Of a DNA stretch of 48,544 bases, positions 27,801 to 35,587 are shown piece after piece. Both the position numbers and the translations under genes were made by a program. The DNA lies in contig JAVBJN010000034.1 of NCBI GenBank assembly GCA_031546985.1, positions 1-48,544 on the forward strand, given 5' to 3'. How positions within the stretch are numbered: position 1 is the first letter of the stretch; the number at the start of each line of letters is the position of its first letter. The notes beneath the pieces were generated by a model that saw only the letters and a program-made list of their open reading frames with translations, was not told the DNA's origin and did not search any database. Source of the stretch: JAVBJN01 sp031546985. Lineage in GTDB: Bacteria > Bacteroidota > Bacteroidia > Chitinophagales > Chitinophagaceae.

Positions 27801-27834
27801 CGGGTTGGGCCGGTATGGTAAGCTGGTTATTCAT
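24820..27834 (-). CDS. Large eCIS baseplate protein (Afp12-like, J-related)
   Basis: This is a 1004-residue protein. Near residues 38-65 it has the baseplate-J-like signature DLWTDYNAHDPGITILELF followed by DLGYRT, the phrase seen in Afp11/12-type baseplate subunits. A compact cysteine cluster CLDKACGDCG lies near residue 870 and could bind metal. The following FRVSIIFPYSAGRF segment and the C-terminal helical region end the protein. It should form part of the wedge ring around the spike. Its ATG overlaps the stop of the 1169-residue gene (ATGA), so the two are translationally coupled and probably made in fixed ratio. The protein is about the usual size for Bacteroidota eCIS Afp12 proteins. 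Confidence 0.82.
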   Translation of the reverse strand: MNNQLTIPAQPVYAPAMNYEWLRQQGLKHIETLGHDLWTDYNAHDPGITILELFSYAITDLGYRTGFSIPDLISGKAGQYAAPMFTARNILTTHPVRVKDYRKLLIDIPGVQNVWLLAAETAETEFYADLKKEVLTFTPDPDFKKVYVRGLYRILLELEQDAVLGDLNKGNIVHFINKGFLKGGIIDFILPNWDEHKLDKIIDASPVVTDIDFNLQKRKGTCFLKITGIGDVSVSFNLLKENGITAATVALLKEYFSNNGFKAMLEVLEEYRSKMKLARAIVAQVKQNMESHRNLCEDVLSISPVPPTYLGFCADIEVTNDADIEEVYAEIATQIEAYLNPTPTFYSLKELMDKKVPVEDIFNGPPLQHGFMLDSDLHELRCTIYMSDLINIIMDIPGVIAIKLPSMTLYNKLDQVISTKGAWSIKIPKGHLSHFSPEASKIKFFKDGLPFLPKTAETYETIQYINHNKNRIRWQNTELDLITLPGDDRELANYLALRFDMPQCYGVGFAGTSEMDSPEKRAQALQLKGYLAFFDQVLADYLAQLNNTGSMLSTADIATTQFSQFINEQYPEDYNAAMAGYPYLYDLALPNILADNPANPTVKKQRQQLLEQPDAFSKRRNAFLDHLLARFAEQFNDYVLLLYKDQRFSEGDLESRSKLISVKAKLLDDYPEISANRSHAYNYLPLKEDSTIDDSRLWDTDNVSGLERRLYRILGLDDLGNKFRRTLFCIRAIDIKQDPDDNLFYLIIQNENGTEWFRSPKGYTQLANAELDRRDVSALLDNTGNYVIRKGAGDTFNISVSNDTETLLLTSNEAFTSEADAKKAIKKYALIFAKDCENEGLHLIEHTLLRPISDDPVYESSFRFLSTCLDKACGDCGEKDPYSFRVSIIFPYSAGRFDSLEFRRYAEQIIRMEVPAHIVARICWISNGQMYELEQAYKMWLKALAMYKQTSSSTNRDALLTANNQMTDILNNLKSVYPVATLHDCDEGSDFNPVQLNKTILGTN

Positions 27835-30800
27835 GAGCAGGTGATTGGTTTGGTAATGGCCGTAATCTGGTGTCGTATTTTGGTTGCTTCAATGAAGTAA
27901 GAGGTGAGCACCGACATAGGGGTGCTGGCATTGATCTCATCTACATCCGAAGCATAAATCTTTCCGTCGGTATAATGATCCATTTTAATAGAGAGCACCG
28001 CGTCGATATACGGCAGTTCTTCTACAAAGTCGATGATGACCGATTTAATGATGCGTCCGCCCAATGGAATGATAGCATTGTTCTGGTAAGCCCAGGGGCA
28101 GAGGTATGCCTCCAGGTCGAGGTTGAGTTTTTGCAGGTAAAAAGGCACATCAATTGCAGGATCGTCAATGAATTTTACTTCCATCGTAAACCGCACTTCT
28201 TCGTACAGCGGGTTTTTAACATCGATATTGCTGAACAGCGAAGCCCTGTCGGTGAGCATGGTTTTAATATCGTCGAGCACACCAATAGAAAGTTGTGGTT
28301 GCAACGATCTTTTGCCATTGCCCGGTTGCGCGTAGGGTACCGTTACCACCATCACATAGCCGGGTGCTATGCCATTTAAGCCATCGCTTTCGAGGCGGCT
28401 GTGGTTGAGGCATTTGGCCAGGTAAACCTGTGAGAAATGCTCTAATACGAGGTGTTCGTAATCCCAGATGTTCCAGCTGCGGTCTTTGTGGCGCAGTCTT
28501 TCGCTGCTCCGCTGGCGGAACGAAGGCATATCTTCGGCAGGTTTGCCACCAAAACCCTCGTAAGGCTGGTTCAGCTTTTTAACCGCGCTGGCTGGTGTTA
28601 CCAGTTTGCTGATCTGCTGCGCGGGCAGGGTGGCCGTAAATGCAGGTTCCTTTAAAATGGCTTTAACCGCGTTGGTATGGATCTGTACAATATCGCAAAT
28701 AGATTCTGTACTGTAGTTGGCTGTGGTATTGTCTATAACACTCAGCCGTAACCAGTGCAATTCAGGATCGCAAAGGGTATGCACCGGGTTAATATCGGCT
28801 GGTATGCCTACCTGTAGTATGCCCGATTGGGTCATATTGTCGGTATCGTCGCTGTACTGGTACGATTTCAGGTTCATCCATTCGTTACCATTGAGTACGG
28901 CTACATCTACATCCGCTTTCTGAAAGGTAGGATTGGCGCTGCCTTCATTTAGTTGCAGCAGCAACGAAACGGTTTCACCGGGTTTAATGCCTTTTAGGCC
29001 AATGTACAATTGTCCGTTCTCTGCATAAGCAGGAAAAGCAGTAAGCGATTCTGCCACAATGGGCTTCACACCAAACGGTTGCAGGGCGAATAAAGATAAC
29101 TGGCTGTTGGCAGCCTTATTCCAGGTAATTAACGATTGGTAACTGAGGCCATTGGTTTGCAGGTTAAGGTTAGCAGGCTTGTCGTTCAGCCCCAAACCCG
29201 GGTATTGAAACGCCAGCGAAAGTATTTGTATCGCCAGCTGGAAGCGGGCTTCCTGGTTGTCGGCATTGTTAGGCAATGCGTTGAATGCTTTGTACAGCGC
29301 CTGCATTTGCGTGGCGGCTACCATGTATTTAAGGGTAAGCATCTTGCCCTTAACGGTGAGCTTGAGGTAACCGCTGGATTGTGTGTTGTTGTAAAAATTG
29401 TCTTTGGCCAGGTTGCTGCTGTTGAGCGCTTCTGGCAATATTACTTCGAGGTAAGCGCCCTCGAACTGGAAGCTGGTAACGGGTGTCCAGCTGCCGTTTT
29501 TAAGGTAACTCACGCTGATGTCGCTGGCATCGAAAGGCTCATCCTCAAAATCCATATGAATGCGGATGCGGTTGTAGAGCAACGATTTGCAAAACAGTTC
29601 ATTACAAGCTATGAAAGCCGATGTACCCAGTTGCGGCGCACCGCCAAACAGGTTAAAGTTCTTGCTCAGGTCTTTTATGCCCTCATCGTTGTGCAGCACA
29701 AAACTAAGGTCGTTGCTCACATCGGTGTAGATCTCTACTTTCTCGATGGTATTTTGCAACAGCGCTTGTGTAAGCACGGGGCGTACCCAGCCCAGTTCCA
29801 GAATGGGCCAGTTGGTATTGTAATAGCCATCGTGCAGTTTTTTATTGAAACCGGTAATGGCTTTGTCGTCGTTTTTAAGTACCACCTGGTACATTACCTG
29901 TTTAAGGTTGGTAACGCCATTGTTGCGGTTTACGGTAAAGGTTTTCCAGCCTTCTTCGCCCGTAAGCCTGATCTCTGCGGAGTTGAGCAGCGAGAGATCC
30001 AGGGGCGCCAGGTTGTTTTTGAAATACACGTTAATGGTGTAGGTGCGGTCGCCACCACGGGTAAACAGGCTTTTGGAAGCCAGCGCTACACCCGATTTGG
30101 AGTAGGAAATGAGTTTTTGCCCAAAGGGTTTCCAGCTGCCGGTTACGGGTTTATCCAGGCTTTTGCCATCTTCGGTATTGGCAGCAGGCGCGGAAAGAAA
30201 CAGCACATAGCCGCTCTTCATAATCTGGTAAATGCTTTGCAGTTTTTCTACGGTAGCAGTGTTGAGCACCACATCGCGTAAGCTGCTGTACACACGGGCT
30301 TTGCCATTGCCATCTTTGCCGCCATCCAGTAATGTGCCGGCGGGCAAAAGGTATTTGGGTACGTTTTTATTAAGCTCGGTAAGCACATGCACCAGCTCTG
30401 GTTGCGCATCGGCAGGGTGGAGCCGCAGAAAATCGCTGAAGTAAAAATCCATATGCCGGGCGGGCAATTGGTTCAATTCCTGTTGCAGGCTATTGTATAG
30501 TTTCAGGAAGCTGATATAAAGCGCCATATGGGGCTGGTGACCGGCAAAGGTGTTTACGCTTTCTTCAAAGCGTTGCATAAGCCTTTGCTGGAGCGTGCCC
30601 AGGGCCAGAAAATAGCCTTCGAGTACTTTGTTTACAAGGTTGTGGTTGAGGAAATCGTAAATGCCCTCTGCATCGGTGGTAAACTGGTATTGCGGTGCGG
30701 TAATGCTGCTGTTGATCCAGCTGTCGATCAGCGGCAGGGTATCCTGTGCGGTGGCGCTTTGCAGGTAAGCATAGCGCTCGTCGGTAATCTCTACCGTATT

Positions 30801-31340
30801 GGCGGCATTGAGCCAGTTGTAGGGCGCGGTATTGAACTTATCCAGCCAGAGTTTGAGCACCGAAAGGGGTGTGGTTACCTTAGACCGGATGATTTGTAGT
30901 ATTTCGAAGATAAGCGCATCATCCTGGTTGAGCAGGTTTACATTGGCCTGGATGAGTTGCGCGGGAGTCAGCAGCAGGTTAAACCAGGTTTGCAACGCGG
31001 CTTTGCGGTCGGCAAAATCGGGATGTTGGTCGGCATAGGTTTTAATAAAATTCTGCAGGCTGTCGCGGTAGAGTTGCAGCGGCACGGTTACAATGCCCGC
31101 CAGGATGGTAGATACATCGCGGCTAAAGAGGTATTGCCAGTTGCCGTCTTTCAGCACATCATCACCATCGGCCCGGTAGAAATTCACGTACTGCCCGAAT
31201 CGTGCGGCCCAGAGCAACATATCGGCCAGCGACCGGTTGTCTATGGCACACGAACCGGGGTCGAGGTAGGGGATGCCCCTGTTTTGCCTGCCGGTGCCCT
31301 GGTTGTGCAGTGGGTTAATATGGTGGTTATTGTTGCTCAT
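27831..31340 (-). CDS. Large eCIS baseplate J-like protein (Afp11-like)
   Basis: This is a 1169-residue protein. Its last 300 residues show the phage baseplate J/gp6 pattern: FRQRSSERLRHKDRSWNIWDYEHLVLEHF, YVMVVTVPYAQPG, VRFTMEVKFIDDPAIDVPFYLQKLN, and LEAYLCPWAY...IPLGGRI...DFVEELPYID. The N-terminal 850 residues are a long insertion or extension of mixed beta content, larger than in Afp or phage P2 gpJ. It should form the baseplate wedge with gp25 and Afp12. Its ATG overlaps the gp25 stop (ATGA at 31337-31340), and its own stop overlaps the next ATG, so three baseplate genes are coupled. Confidence 0.85.
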   Translation of the reverse strand: MSNNNHHINPLHNQGTGRQNRGIPYLDPGSCAIDNRSLADMLLWAARFGQYVNFYRADGDDVLKDGNWQYLFSRDVSTILAGIVTVPLQLYRDSLQNFIKTYADQHPDFADRKAALQTWFNLLLTPAQLIQANVNLLNQDDALIFEILQIIRSKVTTPLSVLKLWLDKFNTAPYNWLNAANTVEITDERYAYLQSATAQDTLPLIDSWINSSITAPQYQFTTDAEGIYDFLNHNLVNKVLEGYFLALGTLQQRLMQRFEESVNTFAGHQPHMALYISFLKLYNSLQQELNQLPARHMDFYFSDFLRLHPADAQPELVHVLTELNKNVPKYLLPAGTLLDGGKDGNGKARVYSSLRDVVLNTATVEKLQSIYQIMKSGYVLFLSAPAANTEDGKSLDKPVTGSWKPFGQKLISYSKSGVALASKSLFTRGGDRTYTINVYFKNNLAPLDLSLLNSAEIRLTGEEGWKTFTVNRNNGVTNLKQVMYQVVLKNDDKAITGFNKKLHDGYYNTNWPILELGWVRPVLTQALLQNTIEKVEIYTDVSNDLSFVLHNDEGIKDLSKNFNLFGGAPQLGTSAFIACNELFCKSLLYNRIRIHMDFEDEPFDASDISVSYLKNGSWTPVTSFQFEGAYLEVILPEALNSSNLAKDNFYNNTQSSGYLKLTVKGKMLTLKYMVAATQMQALYKAFNALPNNADNQEARFQLAIQILSLAFQYPGLGLNDKPANLNLQTNGLSYQSLITWNKAANSQLSLFALQPFGVKPIVAESLTAFPAYAENGQLYIGLKGIKPGETVSLLLQLNEGSANPTFQKADVDVAVLNGNEWMNLKSYQYSDDTDNMTQSGILQVGIPADINPVHTLCDPELHWLRLSVIDNTTANYSTESICDIVQIHTNAVKAILKEPAFTATLPAQQISKLVTPASAVKKLNQPYEGFGGKPAEDMPSFRQRSSERLRHKDRSWNIWDYEHLVLEHFSQVYLAKCLNHSRLESDGLNGIAPGYVMVVTVPYAQPGNGKRSLQPQLSIGVLDDIKTMLTDRASLFSNIDVKNPLYEEVRFTMEVKFIDDPAIDVPFYLQKLNLDLEAYLCPWAYQNNAIIPLGGRIIKSVIIDFVEELPYIDAVLSIKMDHYTDGKIYASDVDEINASTPMSVLTSYFIEATKIRHQITAITKPITCS

Positions 31341-31747
31341 GGGTTGATATTGGTTCCTTCCTGTATGTAATAAGGATACACGTAGTTAGATCTGGTGTTG
31401 TGGCCTTTAACCTGGTACGATACTTCTATCATCATTACACCGTTTAGTTCATCGCTGTTGGCGGTGGTAATGCTGATGAGGGTAATGCGGGGTTCGTAGA
31501 GCAGGATGGCTTGTTTTACCAGGTCTTTGATATAGGTCTGGAAAGAAGTGCTCATAGCCTCAAACACTGCTTCGTCCATGTTACAACCAAAGTCGGGACG
31601 CATTACACGCTCGCCCAGGCGGGTGCTCAGCAGTATATGCAGGCACTGGTTTATGTCTTCCAGTCCTTCGGCCATTTTTACGCCTCCCGAGCTGCGGTCG
31701 AATGCCGGGGGAAAGGCCCATCCTGTTCCTAAAAAATCGTTGTTCAT
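31337..31747 (-). CDS. GPW/gp25 family baseplate protein (Afp9-like)
   Basis: This 136-residue protein belongs to the gp25 lysozyme-like fold family without lysozyme activity. Motifs are FLGTGWAFPPAFDRSSGGVKMAEG, INQCLHILLSTRLGERVMRPDFGC and LYEPRITL, the core of gp25 (including the RxxxRPxFG EPR-type motif). It joins sheath and baseplate wedge. The ATG at 31747 is chosen. A longer in-frame start at 31771 would overlap the PAAR gene and adds eight residues of no family character. Confidence 0.93.
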   Translation of the reverse strand: MNNDFLGTGWAFPPAFDRSSGGVKMAEGLEDINQCLHILLSTRLGERVMRPDFGCNMDEAVFEAMSTSFQTYIKDLVKQAILLYEPRITLISITTANSDELNGVMMIEVSYQVKGHNTRSNYVYPYYIQEGTNINP

Positions 31748-31760
31748 AGGTTGTTCTTTT

Positions 31761-32051
31761 TTAGCCGCCAATAATTACCGTGGCGCATCCTGCTACTATG
31801 GTACCGCCGTGTGCTGTGCTGTCGCCCAGTCTGGCAGCGGGTTTGCCTCCGATGAGTACTGTTCCCGAGCCTGCTACAATTACATCCGGCGGGCCGGTGC
31901 AGGTGCACATATCGCCTACAGCTGCCGCAGGTAGCCCGCCGATGAGTACGGTGGGTGCGCCGGGTGGCATTACCGGACCGCCTACATGTGGCACCGTTCC
32001 GGTGGTCATAGGGCAAACGTGCATATCGGTTATTCTTGCTGCCGGAGGCAT
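31761..32051 (-). CDS. PAAR-domain spike tip protein
   Basis: This 96-residue protein is almost entirely a PAAR domain: MPPAARITD at the start, repeated VLIGG / VGD / TVLIGGKPAARLGD units, and HVCP and CTCTGPP segments supplying the metal-binding His and Cys. PAAR proteins form the sharp zinc-stabilised cone on top of VgrG/gp5 spikes. It lies 11 nt after the VgrG-like gene and 13 nt before gp25. It carries no C-terminal toxin extension, so cargo must be loaded elsewhere. Confidence 0.93.
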   Translation of the reverse strand: MPPAARITDMHVCPMTTGTVPHVGGPVMPPGAPTVLIGGLPAAAVGDMCTCTGPPDVIVAGSGTVLIGGKPAARLGDSTAHGGTIVAGCATVIIGG

Positions 32052-32062
32052 AGTTTTCGTTT

Positions 32063-33760
32063 TTAGTTAATCATAACCATGGCACCTTTTAAGGTAAGCG
32101 TGCCGGAGGCTTCTACTTTGGCGCTGCCGGAGCCACTCATGTTTAAACTGGCGCTGGCGCTTAAGGTAATGTTGGTTGCTTTCAGTTCCATGCCCGAGCT
32201 GGTCATGTTAATTTCGTTGCCCGACATATCCTTGATGGCAATGCCGCTGCTGTTGAGCGTAATGGAATTGCCGTTTTTGTCTTCCAGTTTTACATCGCCG
32301 GTATCGTCTTCGTCCAGCAGGAGTATGTTGCCGCCGGGGGTTTCGAGACTGGCTACTTTTTTATCGTCGTTGAAGAGCAGTTTAATACCACTTCTTGTTT
32401 GTAATCCTTTAATGTGGTTGTCGTTGGAGCCGGGTATGGGCGAGGCTTTGGCCGCGCTGTGCAGCATACCCATGATAACCGGGTTGTTGGTATCGTTCTG
32501 GATAAAACCCACCAATACTTCGTCGCCTATTTCGGGAAAGAATACCGAACCACGACCGTCACCGGCATCCATATGCGTAACACGGGCCCAAATGCCATCG
32601 GTTTCGGTTTCGATCATGGGCAGGCGAACCCTTACACGAAAAGCGCCGTCGGGGTCTTCGTTGTCGGTAACTACGCCAATCACCAGTCCCAACACCTGGT
32701 TAAGGTAGCCGGAGTCGGTGCCGGGTTGGTTTTTCTGTACCTTCTCAGCAAACCATTCGTCTTCCAGCCCCAGCATGTATGTGGTGGTCCAGTTGCCTTC
32801 GTCGAATTCATGCGCTACCGCACGGATCACTACAGGGCCATCGATGGGGTTGCCTAATCCGGCAACATTTACAAACTGGCCTGGCAGTACACCGGTTTCG
32901 CCCAATACGGCGATGCTGCCCTGTAGCATCGCCAGCCTGTTTTTGAGCTGGCGCGAATCGGCAAATACCTGTAAGGCATCTTGCGGCACGGCGTTGTTTA
33001 ATGTGATTTTCTTATCGGGCGCGTTGTTTTGCTCATTGCCCTGAAGGGTGCGCACATTGTCTTGGGTAGGGGCGTTGGAGGTAACGGTGGTTTTGGCCTG
33101 GTTGGCGGCATCCCAGCTGGCGTACTCCACTGTTTTAAACTGTGTTTGCACGTTGCGGTTTACCGTCATCCTCAACACATTATCCTGGTAGGTGTACGTC
33201 TTTTCGGGCGTAGTGCTGATGAGTGGTTTCTGGATTTTGAGCGTGTCGCCATCGGCAAAAGCTACCAGCCCGTTGAGCTCGGCGCGCGATACCATAAAAT
33301 CCCATTCCGAAAGGTTGCTGCACACCACCTGTTTGTGGGTTACATTGGTGCTTTCGATAAAAGTGCTGAGCCCTTGCAGGTTGCACACTTCGGAAATAAT
33401 ATCGCTGTCTTTTTTTTCGTGGAAAATTTTGTTGAGGTTGGTTTTGGCCAGCACGTTAAAAGCCGATTTGCAAAGCAGCTGTATCACATGCTGCTCCGAA
33501 GCAATGAGACGTATGTCTTCCAGCTTGCCTTTAAAAATGGAAGCAGTTTCATTATCGTAACCAATGCGTATCTCTATGGTGCTGCCAATGGTTAAACCGG
33601 GTAGGGCCTGCGCGGTACCATCTGCGGCAGGAACCGATAAAATATCGATCTGCGCAAACGGGATGCGGTTGATCTCACTCTGGCTGGTAAAACCAAGCAG
33701 CGGAAACTGTGCCGAAGCATCCGAATCATTAATCATCAACTGGCAATTGACCACACTCAT
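32063..33760 (-). CDS. VgrG-like spike protein (Afp8-like)
   Basis: This 565-residue protein has a gp27-like N-terminal half (residues about 1-350, with YARMSVV excluded from the start), a gp5 OB-fold (LVIGVVTDNEDPDGAFRV, WARVTHMDAGDGRG, IGDEVLVGFIQNDTNNPVIMG) and a C-terminal beta-helix of short G/S/N-rich strands (KLEDKNGNSITL, GIAIKDMSGNEINM). It trimerises into the central spike. The ATG at 33760 overlaps the stop of the LysM gene (ATGA), giving translational coupling. Longer in-frame starts overlap that gene. No C-terminal effector domain is attached. Confidence 0.92.
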   Translation of the reverse strand: MSVVNCQLMINDSDASAQFPLLGFTSQSEINRIPFAQIDILSVPAADGTAQALPGLTIGSTIEIRIGYDNETASIFKGKLEDIRLIASEQHVIQLLCKSAFNVLAKTNLNKIFHEKKDSDIISEVCNLQGLSTFIESTNVTHKQVVCSNLSEWDFMVSRAELNGLVAFADGDTLKIQKPLISTTPEKTYTYQDNVLRMTVNRNVQTQFKTVEYASWDAANQAKTTVTSNAPTQDNVRTLQGNEQNNAPDKKITLNNAVPQDALQVFADSRQLKNRLAMLQGSIAVLGETGVLPGQFVNVAGLGNPIDGPVVIRAVAHEFDEGNWTTTYMLGLEDEWFAEKVQKNQPGTDSGYLNQVLGLVIGVVTDNEDPDGAFRVRVRLPMIETETDGIWARVTHMDAGDGRGSVFFPEIGDEVLVGFIQNDTNNPVIMGMLHSAAKASPIPGSNDNHIKGLQTRSGIKLLFNDDKKVASLETPGGNILLLDEDDTGDVKLEDKNGNSITLNSSGIAIKDMSGNEINMTSSGMELKATNITLSASASLNMSGSGSAKVEASGTLTLKGAMVMIN

Positions 33761-34476
33761 CCTTGCGTACTTTTTTGGGTTGGAGGGAACCACAGTTGGG
33801 TACCCTGTCTAATATTACGTACCTGGTTCAGGTTATTGGCTTTGGCTACTTCGAGGTAAAGGGCCGGCGTTTGGTAAATCTTATTGCACAGCAGCGTGAG
33901 GGTATCGCCTGCTTTGAGCGTTTCGGCATGACTGATGTCGGGAGATTGCCGGTCCTGTTCCTGGTTGTCGCGTGTGCGGCTTTGTGCCTCGCGGAAACCG
34001 CAGTGGGCGATGGCTCGGATGGGTTTACCATCGGGCCGGAACAGTTTGTACTCAATATTCAGGGTTTCGAGCACGCAAAGCCGCAGAAAATCGCCCCAGA
34101 TGATCTTGAGATAATAAGGGCGGTGAATATCGCCGGAGAATTTGAGCACGAGGTTTTTAAACTCGTCTATCTGGCCGGTTATTTCCTGGGTTTGTGCAAA
34201 AGGATTAAAGAAAGCGACCCCAAAAATGTTTTGGTTAAATACACCCGAACTGTCGAACAGGATATCGAAATTGAACCGTTGCGGCTGGGCGCTTCTGAAC
34301 AAAGCTTCGTTGCCGGTACGGCCCGGTTCTACAAGGTCGCTGTAGCGGATGGTGTACTGCTGGCTGTACTTTTCGGGGTTAACCAGAAAAGAGAACCGGC
34401 CCAGGGCAGGAGGGGTGTAATCCGCATCCTTGTAGGCCTCGATGTACATTTTTTCGTTCTGGTTGGTATTGAGCAT
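33757..34476 (-). CDS. LysM-domain tube/spike adaptor (Afp7-like)
   Basis: This protein of about 239 residues has an N-terminal domain containing LGRFSFLVNPEKYSQQYTI and an FNFDILFDSSGVF segment typical of Afp7/CIS tube initiators, and a C-terminal LysM domain (AETLKAGDTLTLLCNKIY...LYLEVAKANNLNQVRNIRQGTQLWFPP). It is expected to connect the inner tube to the spike. LysM may bind peptidoglycan or act only structurally, as in phage gp53-like proteins. The ATG at 34476 (MLNTNQNEK) lies 11 nt after the DUF5908 gene. The alternative start at 34536 runs into that gene. Confidence 0.88.
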   Translation of the reverse strand: MLNTNQNEKMYIEAYKDADYTPPALGRFSFLVNPEKYSQQYTIRYSDLVEPGRTGNEALFRSAQPQRFNFDILFDSSGVFNQNIFGVAFFNPFAQTQEITGQIDEFKNLVLKFSGDIHRPYYLKIIWGDFLRLCVLETLNIEYKLFRPDGKPIRAIAHCGFREAQSRTRDNQEQDRQSPDISHAETLKAGDTLTLLCNKIYQTPALYLEVAKANNLNQVRNIRQGTQLWFPPTQKSTQG

Positions 34477-34487
34477 AACCCTTAAGT

Positions 34488-34667
34488 TTACCGTTGCTGC
34501 ATCAGGCGCAGTTGTTCCAGCACCTGTTGCGTACATTCTTTAATGAGTTCCTTTTTAAGCTGGCGAAGTTCTTCTTCGCTCATGGAGCCCGGCGTATGTT
34601 GTCCCTGGCCAGCCGACTGGTCCGATACATTTACCCTGATCACCATTTCTGTTATTTCTATGGGCAT
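34488..34667 (-). CDS. DUF5908 small eCIS protein (59 residues)
   Basis: I translated the gap between the second tube gene and the LysM gene on the minus strand. It contains a complete frame from ATG at 34667 to TAA at 34488, starting MPIEITEMVIRVNV, with a SMSEEELRQLKKELIKEC middle and a helical end. This matches the DUF5908 family of about 55-60 residues, which occurs at this position in Bacteroidota injection-system operons. The pattern is a short beta-strand followed by a coiled-coil-like helix. It sits 9 nt after the tube gene and 11 nt before the LysM gene. Its role is unknown and could be structural or chaperone-like. Confidence 0.85.
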   Translation of the reverse strand: MPIEITEMVIRVNVSDQSAGQGQHTPGSMSEEELRQLKKELIKECTQQVLEQLRLMQQR

Positions 34668-34676
34668 AAGCGCGGT

Positions 34677-35123
34677 TTATGGAATGATGTGATTGAAATA
34701 GCTGTATTGGAGTACCAGCGTTTCGAATACAATATTGTTCTCCATGGCGTTGAAGTTGCTCAGTTGCCACTTTTTAGGAAAAGCGTTTACAACATACCAG
34801 CTTTGTACAGGCAGGTGGCTTTCGTTAAGCAGGGTAATGAGCAGGTTTACCGGCTGAATGTTAAAGTCTTCGATGGCCTCGCGAAACCAGCGGGTAAGCA
34901 CCGATTCTATAAAGTACCCCCTTTTGAGGGTCAGCTGCGTGTACTGTGTGCGTACCGGCAACTGGTGTACAAAACGGTTTTGCCCGCCTTCGTTAAACGA
35001 CTCCATTGTAAATTGCACATCCAGTCCTGATACTTCCTGAAACTGCGTATCTACAGGCGTTTGCCCGATCAGTTCAAACGTTACAAGGAAGTGAAAGCCT
35101 ACCGCCGGATATTTGGAAAACAT
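34677..35123 (-). CDS. Second tail tube protein (Afp5-like)
   Basis: This 148-residue tube-family protein has a beta-barrel pattern: VGFHFLVTFELIG, FQEVSGLDVQFTMESFNEGG, LTLKRGYF and VQSWYVVNAFPKKWQLSNFNAMENNIVFETLVLQYSYF. The phrase N/V-x-FP-x-K/x-W after a Trp-rich strand is the hallmark of CIS tube subunits. It differs clearly from the neighbouring tube protein. In Afp/PVC the analogous Afp5 caps the tube at the baseplate end (tube initiator). It is separated from the first tube gene by 2 nt. Confidence 0.88.
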   Translation of the reverse strand: MFSKYPAVGFHFLVTFELIGQTPVDTQFQEVSGLDVQFTMESFNEGGQNRFVHQLPVRTQYTQLTLKRGYFIESVLTRWFREAIEDFNIQPVNLLITLLNESHLPVQSWYVVNAFPKKWQLSNFNAMENNIVFETLVLQYSYFNHIIP

Positions 35124-35125
35124 GG

Positions 35126-35560
35126 TTAACCGTTTTCAATTTTTAAACCTTCGTGTGCTATTTCAATGCTTTCAATGGCCACCTCGTTGCCATCGGCTTT
35201 GAGGTCGGTGCTTTGTACCTTAACCGGGAAAGCGTTTTTGATTTTCCAGGTTACCACCGGTTCGTGCTTTTCATTGAGCAGCGAAATGGTAAGGTCGCGG
35301 CGTTCGATGGTATTGAGCGAAACAGTATTGAGCCATTTGAAAAACTCGTTATCGCCCGCCATGGTGCCACGTTTCATGGTTATGTTTTCGTATTTTATCA
35401 TGCCCGGCATTTTTATTTTGCTGTATTCCGGGCTTGAACCTTCGCGGTATTCTATCACATCGGTACTCATGCTGAGGCCCGAAACTTCCGTGAATCCGAT
35501 GTTTGCGCCACCCCATTCAACTCTGAAGTGAAATTTGGGCAAGGGATATTTGTTAGCCAT
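35126..35560 (-). CDS. Tail tube protein (Afp1-like, major)
   Basis: This 144-residue protein has the Hcp/gp19-like tube fold: MANKYPLPKFHFRVEWGG, FTEVSGLSMSTDVIEYREG, KMPGMIKYENITMKRGTM, and a WKIKNAFPVKVQSTDLKADGNEVAIESIEIAHEGL ending. It should polymerise into the inner tube that the sheath drives out. It lies 27 nt after the sheath gene, the usual order, and is the better candidate for the major subunit because it follows the sheath directly. Confidence 0.93.
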   Translation of the reverse strand: MANKYPLPKFHFRVEWGGANIGFTEVSGLSMSTDVIEYREGSSPEYSKIKMPGMIKYENITMKRGTMAGDNEFFKWLNTVSLNTIERRDLTISLLNEKHEPVVTWKIKNAFPVKVQSTDLKADGNEVAIESIEIAHEGLKIENG

Positions 35561-35587
35561 GATGCTTTGTTTTTAATAGGTTAGGGT

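Noticed and set aside
29136..30281. 381-codon plus-strand frame opposite the Afp11-like gene
   Set aside because: It is the shadow of a well-supported minus-strand baseplate gene, without motifs of its own.
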